Positions 1-7,600 of a stretch of DNA of 13,205 bases are shown piece by piece. The stretch is from the NCBI GenBank assembly GCA_947593895.1, contig CANQDY010000020.1:1-13205 (forward strand), in the 5' to 3' direction. This DNA comes from an uncultured Bacilli bacterium. Lineage in GTDB: Bacteria > Bacillota_I > Bacilli_A > RFN20 > CAG-449. The notes below the pieces were generated by a model. It did not search any database, had not been told where the DNA came from, and saw only the letters and a list, made by a program, of their open reading frames with translations. Made by a program: the position numbers and the translations under genes. Every line of letters starts with the position of its first letter. The first letter of the stretch is position 1.

Positions 1-313
1 CAATATAAGAAAAAGCTCCTTCAACACCACAATAAGCAATTTTCATTCCTTTAGTTAAATAGGTTTGATATCGTTTTGAAATATCCATTATTGAATGAAG
101 ATAGTCAACATAATAACTCTTAATTTCTTTATCTGAGATTAAATTGAGATTTTTTTCAATTACTTTTTCCTCTCTTAATTTATCATAAATTGGTAATCCA
201 TATTGCATTTTATACTGACCAACTAATTTAGACAAACTCATTCTTTCTTCAAATAAATGAGCCATTCCCTGGTCAATTTGATCAATTTTTAATCTTATTT
301 GCTTTAAATCCAT
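1..313 (-). CDS. pheA: Chorismate mutase-prephenate dehydratase (P-protein), N-terminal part, cut by window edge
   Basis: Bifunctional enzyme of phenylalanine synthesis, converting chorismate to prephenate and then to phenylpyruvate in the cytoplasm. The first 104 residues are visible; the gene runs off the left edge. Residues 1-88 form an AroQ-type chorismate mutase. The expected active-site residues line up with the E. coli P-protein at a constant offset of four: R7, R24, K35, D44, R47 and E48, with Q83 near the last position. The stretch YGLPIYDKLREEKVIEKN is characteristic. Residues 90-104 (KIAYCGVEGAFSYI) match the start of a prephenate dehydratase domain. The ATG at 311-313 has GGAG at 319-322, 5 nt upstream. 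The start lies inside the end of the preceding aminotransferase gene (32-nt overlap), so the two are probably translationally coupled. The rest of the dehydratase domain and any ACT regulatory domain lie outside the window. Confidence 0.9.
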   Translation of the reverse strand, partial: MDLKQIRLKIDQIDQGMAHLFEERMSLSKLVGQYKMQYGLPIYDKLREEKVIEKNLNLISDKEIKSYYVDYLHSIMDISKRYQTYLTKGMKIAYCGVEGAFSYI

Positions 314-1514
314 AATTACTCCTTTTCTTTATCGCATAGTATTGCTTTAGTTTTTTAAAAGATGGTAATGATTTGATTATCATTTCTTTACTTACGCAAT
401 AAGAAATTCTCACAAATCCATTTATTCCAAAGGTATTGGAAGGAACCAATAATAACTCAAATTTTTTTGCCACATTACTAAATTTAATGGAATCCTCTTC
501 TAGACATTTCATAAATGAATAAAAGGCACCTTCAGGATAAATCACTTGATAACCAAGTTCAATTAAATAATTATATAGAATATCACGATTTTCTTTATAA
601 ATAGAAATATTTGAAGTAACACCTAAACAACTTGGTATTAGATATTGAAAAAGAGCTGGTGCACTTTCATATCCAAGTGATCGTCCTGCACCTTTTATTG
701 CATTATAAACATCTTCTTTTTTATGAAGTTTATCTCCTAAAAGGATATAACCAATTCTTTCACCTGGAAGTGATAGAGATTTTGAAAAAGAATATACCAC
801 AATACTATTGGAATAATAATTTGTAATAAATGGATATTTAACATCACTATAAATCAATTCACGATATGGTTCATCAGATAATAAGTAAATATCTTGATCA
901 TATTCTTTTTGTTTTTGATTCAAAATGGAAGATATTTGCTTGATCAAATCCTCTTTGTAAATTACACCAGTAGGATTATTCGGGGAATTAATAATTACCA
1001 TTTTTGTTCTTTTAGTAATGCTTTTTTTTAATAATTTTAAATCTGGTAAACAAGTATTCTTATCACAATTAAGCGCAACAACTTTTCCATAAGCCTTCTC
1101 AATAAATACCTTATACTCAGGAAAAAATGGAGCAAAGACAATTACTTCATCATCTTTATTTAATAATGCATGAAAACAAATTGTCAGTCCAGATGAAGCA
1201 CCTGGGGTCATATAAATATATTCACCACTGAGACTAGACCCATATGTTTTATTCAAATATTCAGCTATAGCATGTCTTGTCTCATAAACACCATTCATTG
1301 ATGTATAACTATGTAGTTTAACTGGATCAGTATTTTTGATAATATCTATTAAATTTTTAGTAACACTATCTGGACAAGGTACTGACGGATTGCCAATAGA
1401 AAAATCAAAGACATTGTTCTCTCCAATTTCTTTTTTTCTCTTTTTACCATAATCCGATAATTCAACTATCGCTGATCCTTCTTTTCCAACTTTTTTCATT
1501 TTTTCATTTATCAT
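282..1514 (-). CDS. Class I PLP-dependent aminotransferase, probably aromatic/phenylpyruvate (or aspartate/prephenate) aminotransferase
   Basis: A 410-residue fold-type I aminotransferase of usual length for the family. Visible landmarks are SIGNP near residue 39, the NSPNNPTG motif (176-183), SDEPY (213-217, Asp214 expected to contact the PLP ring nitrogen), SFSK with the Schiff-base Lys245, GERIGY (Arg253, phosphate contact) and FVRIS (Arg369, expected to bind the substrate carboxylate). It is the upstream gene of a pair with pheA, which suggests it transaminates phenylpyruvate to phenylalanine, or prephenate or oxaloacetate. The exact substrate cannot be read from sequence. The ATG at 1512-1514 has GGAG at 1523-1526, 8 nt away, which favours it over the in-frame Met6. 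The Lys-rich tail after about residue 390 extends past the usual domain end and overlaps the pheA start. The stop is TGA at 282-284, which shows that TGA is not read as tryptophan here. Confidence 0.9.
   Translation of the reverse strand: MINEKMKKVGKEGSAIVELSDYGKKRKKEIGENNVFDFSIGNPSVPCPDSVTKNLIDIIKNTDPVKLHSYTSMNGVYETRHAIAEYLNKTYGSSLSGEYIYMTPGASSGLTICFHALLNKDDEVIVFAPFFPEYKVFIEKAYGKVVALNCDKNTCLPDLKLLKKSITKRTKMVIINSPNNPTGVIYKEDLIKQISSILNQKQKEYDQDIYLLSDEPYRELIYSDVKYPFITNYYSNSIVVYSFSKSLSLPGERIGYILLGDKLHKKEDVYNAIKGAGRSLGYESAPALFQYLIPSCLGVTSNISIYKENRDILYNYLIELGYQVIYPEGAFYSFMKCLEEDSIKFSNVAKKFELLLVPSNTFGINGFVRISYCVSKEMIIKSLPSFKKLKQYYAIKKRSNYGFKANKIKN
319..322 (-). promoter_or_regulatory. Shine-Dalgarno site deciding the pheA start
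   Basis: Read on the minus strand, GGAG within an A-rich run lies 5 nt before the ATG at 311-313. It sits inside the aminotransferase coding region and supports an overlapping, coupled start for pheA. Confidence 0.65.
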
Positions 1515-1601
1515 GATTATATCTCCAGATTGTTTATTAATAATTATAACTATAAATATTCAAAATTTATATAAAATAACCAAAAAGATATAATTTCTTA
1601 A

Positions 1602-1607
1602 ATTATA
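1602..1607 (-). promoter_or_regulatory. Candidate -10 box for the aminotransferase-pheA operon
   Basis: A consensus TATAAT on the minus strand, about 90 nt upstream of the aminotransferase ATG. The hexamer 16-17 nt further upstream (TTATTA or CTTATT) is a poor -35. In DNA this AT-rich such hexamers arise by chance, so this is only a candidate. Confidence 0.22.
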
Positions 1608-1723
1608 TACTCTATAAAGCAATTAATAAGACATTTAGATTTGAGAAATGATAATATTAAAGTTAAATTTATAATTATTTAAAACAATAATTCACTATTA
1701 TCGATATTATAAATTTTACAATT

Positions 1724-1741
1724 ATTTTGTTTACACAAAAT
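1724..1741. promoter_or_regulatory. Small palindrome ATTTTGT-4-ACAAAAT, possible operator
   Basis: A perfect 7-bp inverted repeat with a 4-base centre (TTAC). It overlaps a possible rightward promoter: TTGTTT at 1727-1732, 17 nt, then TATTAT. Its position in a divergent spacer and its overlap with a possible -35 are typical of a repressor site. No regulator gene is visible and AT-rich palindromes occur by chance. Confidence 0.25.
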
Positions 1742-1836
1742 ATCGTTTATATTATAATTTTTTTAAATTTGATTTGCCACATTTAAACAATTTATACCAC
1801 TTAAATAAATTTGCAAAACAAATTAAAACTTTTATC

Positions 1837-1868
1837 TTAACATTAATTGAACAATTATTTGTTAAAAT
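1837..1868 (+). promoter_or_regulatory. Probable extended -10 promoter of the 618-residue lipoprotein gene
   Basis: TGTTAAAAT (1860-1868) matches the extended -10 pattern TGnTATAAT in eight of nine positions. A TTAACA hexamer at 1837-1842 is close to the -35 consensus, but its spacing of 20 nt is long, so the extended -10 probably does most of the work. Transcription would begin around 1875, leaving a short leader that contains the AGGAG at 1881-1885. Confidence 0.45.
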
Positions 1869-1891
1869 AGATTGAAAATGAGGAGTATATT

Positions 1892-3748
1892 ATGAAAAAA
1901 ACTTTAATTACATTATCATTAGTAGCTCTTCTTGGAATTGGAATGACATCATGTAAAAATGAGCCATCAAATACGACGTCTGATGATTCATCTATTACTA
2001 TAGATAGTAGTTCATTACCAAGTTCAGCAGTTGATAATTCCAGTACATCTAGTTTGTCTCAAATTCTTTCAGATGATACTTCAAGTTCTACTAGTTCATC
2101 ATCTTCAAGTGAAGAAGTAACTGATCCTGACCAAATCACATTAGGTGAAGTTGAAACTATATTAGAAAAAGCTCTATCTTTTACTAATTATAATAAAATT
2201 CACTTTTTCCGTGATGATAACGAGAGGCATGATGATATCAATTACACTAGATATGATTATTTCTACACTCTAGATGGAACTGCTGATTCATTTAGAGATG
2301 CTTGGGATGAAGAAAAAGTAATTGGTTATGTTGGTTATCCACTCGATGGATCAATTAATGTATTCTACGATATTAGAAAGGCCGATATTGGTACTCAACA
2401 TGCTCGCGCTTATACAATTGTTGATGTTGAAGAAGCAAACAACCAATTATCTGAAGATAACGCTAATAAAATTTTGAATGATTATGAAAATAATCTCAAA
2501 CATTTTCTTGATGAAACTTATTATTATCTTCTTAAGAATCCAGATTCATACGACATCGGTTCTCTCAAAGCGTTTAATCGCTACGAGAATAGTAAACATT
2601 TTTTAGAAATTACCGCTTCAAAAACATATGAAACATTATTTGAAACTTATGTTGCAGAATTTGTAATTACTCTAGATTTAAATAATGATGGCTCAATTTC
2701 TAAAGCCCATCTTGGAATTGATGATGGTGGTATCATTTCTGAAAATTATATTGAAATTGAATATGGTTCTTACTATGATTCATCGACAGTTAATAAAATT
2801 CTCTACTCACCAAAACAATATTTTGTTCAAGATATTGAATGTGATTTCCATGATGTATACACCTTAGGTGAAGCAAAAAATACTCTTAGTATTCAATCAG
2901 CGGCTTACTTAATGCCTCATTATGATTATATTAGGTATTCTCCAGATTTCACTTATTTACCATTAACTGGATTAGATTATTGGGATATCAATGTTATTGA
3001 TTCAAGTGATCGTAATGTAATTGATTACAATGAAGAAGATGGTTGCTTTGAAGCTGTTGGCGTTGGTAAAACAACATTAACCGTCGGAGCTGAATACAAT
3101 CCATTCCTTAATTGCCAAGTTGAAGTAACTGTTACCTATGCTAAAGCAAGTAGTATTGTTCCAAGTAAACCATTTAACAATGATAGTTATGTTGGTGAAG
3201 CATTTACTAATACTGATATCACTATTCCAGTAAGTGTTGGTCCATATTGTGCAAAACAAGAAATGATTGTTTCAAGTTCAAATGAAGATATTGCAACAGC
3301 ATATATTGATGAAGACAATAATGTTAAAGTGCATGGTATTTCTGAGGGTAGCGTAAAAATCACTGTTGCTGCGAAAGATAATCCATCGATTTCAAAACAA
3401 TTCAATATTAATGTTGTTGGAGAATTAAATAAAAATTGTTTTGTTGGTGATTGGGAAGATACCAGTTATTACGAAATATATAAAATGAAATTCAAATATA
3501 CATTTAACGATGATGGAACTGGTTTATTAGAGCTTACCGCACAAGATTTTGTTGGAACTGAAGTTATTCAAAAAATAGCATTTGAATATACTTTAGATCT
3601 TGAAAATCAAAATGCAATTATCACCCCAATTGATTATGAAGTTCAAGAGGACTTATTAGTAGTTCACTATTATACATCAAATTATCTGGAATCCGGTTTT
3701 ACTTCTGGTGAATATTATTTCTCAGTTAAGTTATCCAGAATTCTGTAA
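1892..3748 (+). CDS. Secreted lipoprotein with Ser-rich linker, two Ig-like (Big_2) domains and C-terminal beta module
   Basis: A 618-residue predicted surface lipoprotein of unknown specific function. Residues 1-20 form a signal peptide (Lys-rich start, hydrophobic core) ending in a lipobox MTSC, with Cys21 as the lipidation site. Residues about 26-78 are a low-complexity Ser/Thr/Asp spacer that would hold the rest away from the membrane. Residues about 80-330 are an acidic, aromatic-rich domain I do not recognise. Two Big_2-like segments follow, at about 332-415 (ending GVGKTTLTVGA) and 430-510 (SSNEDIATAYI then GISEGSVKITV). Residues 515-618 begin FVGDWED and look like a beta-barrel or lipocalin-like module. 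AGGAG at 1881-1885, 6 nt before the ATG, fixes the start. The gene stands alone between its own promoter and a strong terminator. A role in binding carbohydrate or host ligand is a guess from architecture only. Confidence 0.85.
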   Translation: MKKTLITLSLVALLGIGMTSCKNEPSNTTSDDSSITIDSSSLPSSAVDNSSTSSLSQILSDDTSSSTSSSSSSEEVTDPDQITLGEVETILEKALSFTNYNKIHFFRDDNERHDDINYTRYDYFYTLDGTADSFRDAWDEEKVIGYVGYPLDGSINVFYDIRKADIGTQHARAYTIVDVEEANNQLSEDNANKILNDYENNLKHFLDETYYYLLKNPDSYDIGSLKAFNRYENSKHFLEITASKTYETLFETYVAEFVITLDLNNDGSISKAHLGIDDGGIISENYIEIEYGSYYDSSTVNKILYSPKQYFVQDIECDFHDVYTLGEAKNTLSIQSAAYLMPHYDYIRYSPDFTYLPLTGLDYWDINVIDSSDRNVIDYNEEDGCFEAVGVGKTTLTVGAEYNPFLNCQVEVTVTYAKASSIVPSKPFNNDSYVGEAFTNTDITIPVSVGPYCAKQEMIVSSSNEDIATAYIDEDNNVKVHGISEGSVKITVAAKDNPSISKQFNINVVGELNKNCFVGDWEDTSYYEIYKMKFKYTFNDDGTGLLELTAQDFVGTEVIQKIAFEYTLDLENQNAIITPIDYEVQEDLLVVHYYTSNYLESGFTSGEYYFSVKLSRIL

Positions 3749-3762
3749 TTTACTATTAAGTT

Positions 3763-3790
3763 GGAGAGTATTAAGTTACTCTCCTTTTTT
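3763..3790 (+). terminator. Rho-independent terminator of the 618-residue lipoprotein gene
   Basis: A perfect 8-bp stem, GGAGAGTA pairing with TACTCTCC around a 6-nt loop, is followed directly by six T and further T-rich sequence. It starts 15 nt after the TAA stop. This is the most GC-rich hairpin in the non-coding sequence of the window. Confidence 0.9.
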
Positions 3791-3894
3791 ATTTTACTTT
3801 TTTATTGACAACAAAATGAAAAAGATATTTTAAAAATTAAAAAGTCAAAAATCAGCAATATAATATAAAATTTTTATTATAAAAAGGAATTGTC

Positions 3895-3928
3895 GAAAAA
3901 CTCAAAAATAAAAATAATTTAGTTATAA
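3895..3928 (+). repeat. Left arm of a diverged inverted repeat
   Basis: The core GAAAAACTCAAAAATA, followed by AAATAATT and TATAA, reappears in reverse complement at 4267-4299 with two substitutions and one 1-nt gap over about 34 nt. Weaker similarity continues outward and inward for a few tens of bases, roughly 3884-3955 against 4243-4315. The arms are about 340 bp apart. Confidence 0.6.
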
Positions 3929-4205
3929 GAGCATATAACCTTTTGTCTTGTTTAACCATAAATAAGCTTATTCAAAAGAAAAAGTTATTCATAATAAAAC
4001 ATCATTGTTCAAAAGATATTCTATATGATTTATTTTTTACAAGTAAGTTTTTTAATACCTTCATCTGACATAGATATTGAAGAACAAGAAAAAATTACTA
4101 AATTTTAATCTTATTACTTTCGTCTTGAGTATGATTAATAATATTCAAGTATAAAAAAATTTAATGAAGACATATATAAAAATTGAAGTAACGTCAAATA
4201 GGTTC

Positions 4206-4239
4206 TTCAACAAGCATTTCTTGTTGAATTTTCTTTCTT
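4206..4239 (+). terminator. 9-bp hairpin followed by T-rich tract, possible weak terminator
   Basis: TTCAACAAG and CTTGTTGAA form a perfect 9-bp stem around a 5-nt loop (4206-4228), followed by TTTTCTTTCTT. The stem has only three G-C pairs, so it would be weak, and no gene ends just before it. It lies between the two arms of the inverted repeat and may be internal structure of a decayed element. Confidence 0.3.
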
Positions 4240-4266
4240 GAAACCATAAAAAAGGAACTATTGTTT

Positions 4267-4299
4267 TTATACTCAATTATTTCTATTTTTGAGTTTTTC
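4267..4299 (-). repeat. Right arm of a diverged inverted repeat
   Basis: Reverse-complement partner of the arm at 3895-3928. This arm is also part of a local foldback: GGAACTATTG at 4255-4264 can pair with CAATAGTCC at 4299-4307, giving a long imperfect hairpin around the arm. Confidence 0.6.
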
Positions 4300-4699
4300 A
4301 ATAGTCCTATCTTTTATCTTAACATTTTCATTAAATAACTATGGTCATTTAACCATTAATAACTTCATAGATGTATTTAGGATTATATCAAGCTTTATAT
4401 ATTTCTCTTTCACCAATTTTTTATCACTTTTAAAGATAAAATCGATTCCAATATACAATATTTTGCCTTTATAAAACGATAAATCCTAGTCACTCCATCA
4501 TTATAGACATAGAATTTAAAAATACATAAGTTCTTTAGAAGTATAAACAAACATTATAGAAAGTTACGATGCACCTTCACAATTGTTTAATTTTAATTCA
4601 ATGCGAATATATAATAATTGGTTCATAAAAATATTTTATATGCATTAAAATAATATTTCATTAAATGTACCTTAGTAACCATTATAAGTAAAACCAAAT

Positions 4700-7600
4700 T
4701 TATTTTTTATTAATATCACCAATAATTATAAACTCATTATCTTTTACATCACCAGAATCAAGTTCTGGAACATTTATTCTATTTCCATTTGTTGCAACAA
4801 TTTCCAAAGATAAGCTACTACTTCCACTAAATCCATGATAAATATTTTGCATATTATAAGAAATATTTAAATTAATGTTATTTTCTTCGGCTTTATCTAG
4901 CACTAATCCCGTATCAGATGAAACAAATCTAAATTTCAAATTCTCAGTTACAATAGTTGTTGAATCTAAACTATATACTGTAGTAACATCACTAATCTCA
5001 TTATTAATTGCATCAAAAACCTTTACATTGAAATAGACATTGCCATCATAAATAAAAATTATATGATTTTGATTTTTTGGGTCAGTATAAGAGATAATTC
5101 TTGTTTCGCCACCATTCCAGTATGAGGCTTTAACACTTGCAGAAATATCTGTATCACCATTTCCAGAGAATAAATAAACAGCTGATTTTGTTGTAGAAGA
5201 GATTGCAACTAAGAGTTTATCATTTTCATTCCACCAACCATTATAAGTATTTGAATACGAAACACTTCTATATTTTTCAATAACTAATCTTGTTTTGTCA
5301 TCTTCATCAAATTTAAATGAGGCATTATCACCTGTAAAACTACCTGTTAATTTGCTGTTAATAGAAAGACTTTCGATTCCGAAAGTAGAAATTCCACCGG
5401 TATCATCATTACCCTTAATATAGACACCCGTATAATTTCCAACATATGGCTCTGCCATATCATATTTTGCGTAAATTGAAGTGTTTTGTGTAATTATACT
5501 ACCATTTTCCCATTCACTACCTGGTTCAAATGTTGAAGTGGTATACCACCCTGCAAAGATATATCCAAATTTTGATGGTTCATCTACAATTACAACATCA
5601 TTCATCTTATATTTCTTTTCATATGGTTCACTAGTAAAATCATTGTTTTCATAAACATATAACTTAATTGCTTCAACATACTTAGCATAGATTGTTATAT
5701 CTGATATTGGTGTATATTTATCAATAATTTTTAATCGATGTGCTGGATCAATATACCAGCCTTCAAAAATATAATCTTCCTCATCGTTTGCATTTTCTAA
5801 GACAATAGGAACGTTCTTATTAACCTCTAATGGCTCAATAATTTCATGCCCCTCACCAGTGTTAAATGTAATTGTCACCATTGGTTTTTCATAAGTGAAT
5901 GAATCACCATTAAGTGTAAATTCAAAGTACTCACTAACATTTTCCCCAAATCCAATAGTTACTCCAACAATATTATTTTCTAATAATACATATCTTCCAT
6001 TTTTACCATTTGAATCAGAATAATTACCCATTCCATTTAAAGTAATAGTAAATTCATTATTTGAATAAGTACCAAATGGTGCTTCTAAATCAATCCAAGT
6101 ATTATAATCTTTACCTTTAGCAAGTAAAATATTTCCTAAGCTATCTTTAACAATAAATGAGTTTAGTTTTGAAGATGTATAACTACTAATTGATGTTAAA
6201 TCAATTGATTTATCTTCAATATTACTAATTTGGAAATCTAAATCTGTATAAACTTTATCATTTATAATACCAAAATAGTATGTTTTATTATCAGAAACAA
6301 ATCCAATAAATTTTGTCGTAAAGTTACCATTTGCGTCTTTAAAGCTATATTGTCCAAATTTAGAAAAACTTTTTTTAGCTCCGATTATTATTTCCTTACC
6401 AAATGAAGAAGTTGAAGGAGTTGTTGGAGCGATAATAATTCCATCATAATAATACATAAACGAAGGAATTCCATCTATTTCACATTCAATTCTTCCCGTT
6501 TCTTTATCAAATGAAATTACTTTATCTAATTTATTTGAACTGCCAAAATTAGTAATCTTTCCGTTTTCATCAATCTCAAGATTATTAAAAACAGCAGCAA
6601 AATTAGATTCGTTATAAACCTCTTTAGTTGTGTATTTCCCTACATAGTCTGGTGCTTTATCATATTTTGCGTATAAAACAACATCATCTTGGTAAGAAAT
6701 TTCTGGATTAAATTGACTGCCTTCTTCAAAATTTATAGTAGTATACCATCCAACAAAAACATATCCTTCCAAAGATGGGTTATCTAAAATTATCTTTTCA
6801 CCCTTTTTAAAGTAATATTCTAAGTTTTTTTTACCATTATTAAGAACTAAAGTAACTTTATAACTTTCCACTAGTTTTGCATGTAAAACTGTATATTCTT
6901 TAAATATAGTTTCATCAGTGTATCTATTAGTTAAGGTCTTATCATAATACCAACCATCTAATATATAACCATCTTTTTTATAATCAAATAACTCAACTTT
7001 GGAATCTTTTAAAATAACCATTGGATCTAATATCTCGCCATTGTCAGTATAATCGATAATGGCAAAATCATCTTTTGTTGCAGGAGATAAATCTAAAACT
7101 TCAAACTTTATATTACTGATAATGGCTTGGTCATCTCCTTCAGATTCACCATTATCTTTCTTATAATTAAATGTAAATGTTTCGTTTGCATTAAGTTGCC
7201 TGGTTATTTTTTCAGTTTGTCCTTTTTCATCACCTATTTTAACAGTTGGACTAATTGAATCATAAAAATAATCATAATTCTTTTCACTAGAGCAAAATAC
7301 GCTATAAGAGATGATACCATTAACTTTTGGTGTAAAGATCATACTTGAAATTGAACTATCTATTCCTTTATTATTTGAAGTAAAAACACCATCTTTTTCT
7401 ACAAAGTAATAATCACTTCCTTGTTCAAGTTTATATTTTTCAAAATCTCCGGTAGTAACATCTATTTTAACAAAATGATTAGGTAATGCTACTGTCTTTT
7501 CAATATCATCTAATCCAACATTTGATTTTTTTACTAATGTTGTTTGACTACCAAACACCAAATTACTATCTTTAAACTCCCAATTCCCATATTTTTTAAC

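Larger units (their letters stand above)
1515..1891. other. Divergent intergenic region between aminotransferase and 618-residue lipoprotein
   Basis: This 377-bp, extremely AT-rich spacer separates two genes pointing away from each other, so it should hold promoters for both. For the leftward gene, a perfect TATAAT is present on the minus strand at 1602-1607 but has no convincing -35 partner. For the rightward gene, an extended -10 lies just before the start, described separately. A 7-bp inverted repeat lies at 1724-1741. I saw no tRNA, small ORF with a ribosome site, or riboswitch-like conserved structure. Confidence 0.6.
3791..4699. other. Non-coding, decayed region of about 900 bp
   Basis: No ORF here has a convincing start, ribosome site and protein-like composition. 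An open stretch of 61 codons without a start runs from 3883 to 4065 on the plus strand and includes GIVEKLKNKNN. On the minus strand around 4275-4310 a similar peptide, TIEKLKNRNN, can be read before stops. These lie in a diverged inverted repeat described separately. The region is best read as remains of an old mobile element or gene, but no transposase motif could be identified. It also separates two converging transcription units: the lipoprotein at 1892 and the leftward surface operon. No clear terminator for the leftward operon was found. Confidence 0.5.

Noticed and set aside
632..826. 64-codon plus-strand frame opposite the aminotransferase
   Set aside because: Shadow of a well-conserved enzyme gene on the other strand.
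3077..3405. Two minus-strand frames opposite the 618-residue lipoprotein
   Set aside because: Both lie within the Big_2 coding region, lack ribosome sites and have no independent support.
3805..3833. Perfect TTGACA followed by TATTTT or TTTAAA, promoter-like
   Set aside because: The spacing is off (15 nt) or the -10 is poor, and no intact gene follows on the plus strand.
4289..4474. 61-codon hydrophobic frame on the plus strand
   Set aside because: It begins with TTG, has no ribosome site, overlaps the right inverted-repeat arm and has the Phe/Ile/Ser-rich composition expected of AT-rich non-coding DNA.
4631..4665. AT-only foldback after the end of the leftward surface operon
   Set aside because: It is imperfect and lacks G-C pairs, so it cannot be called a terminator with any confidence.
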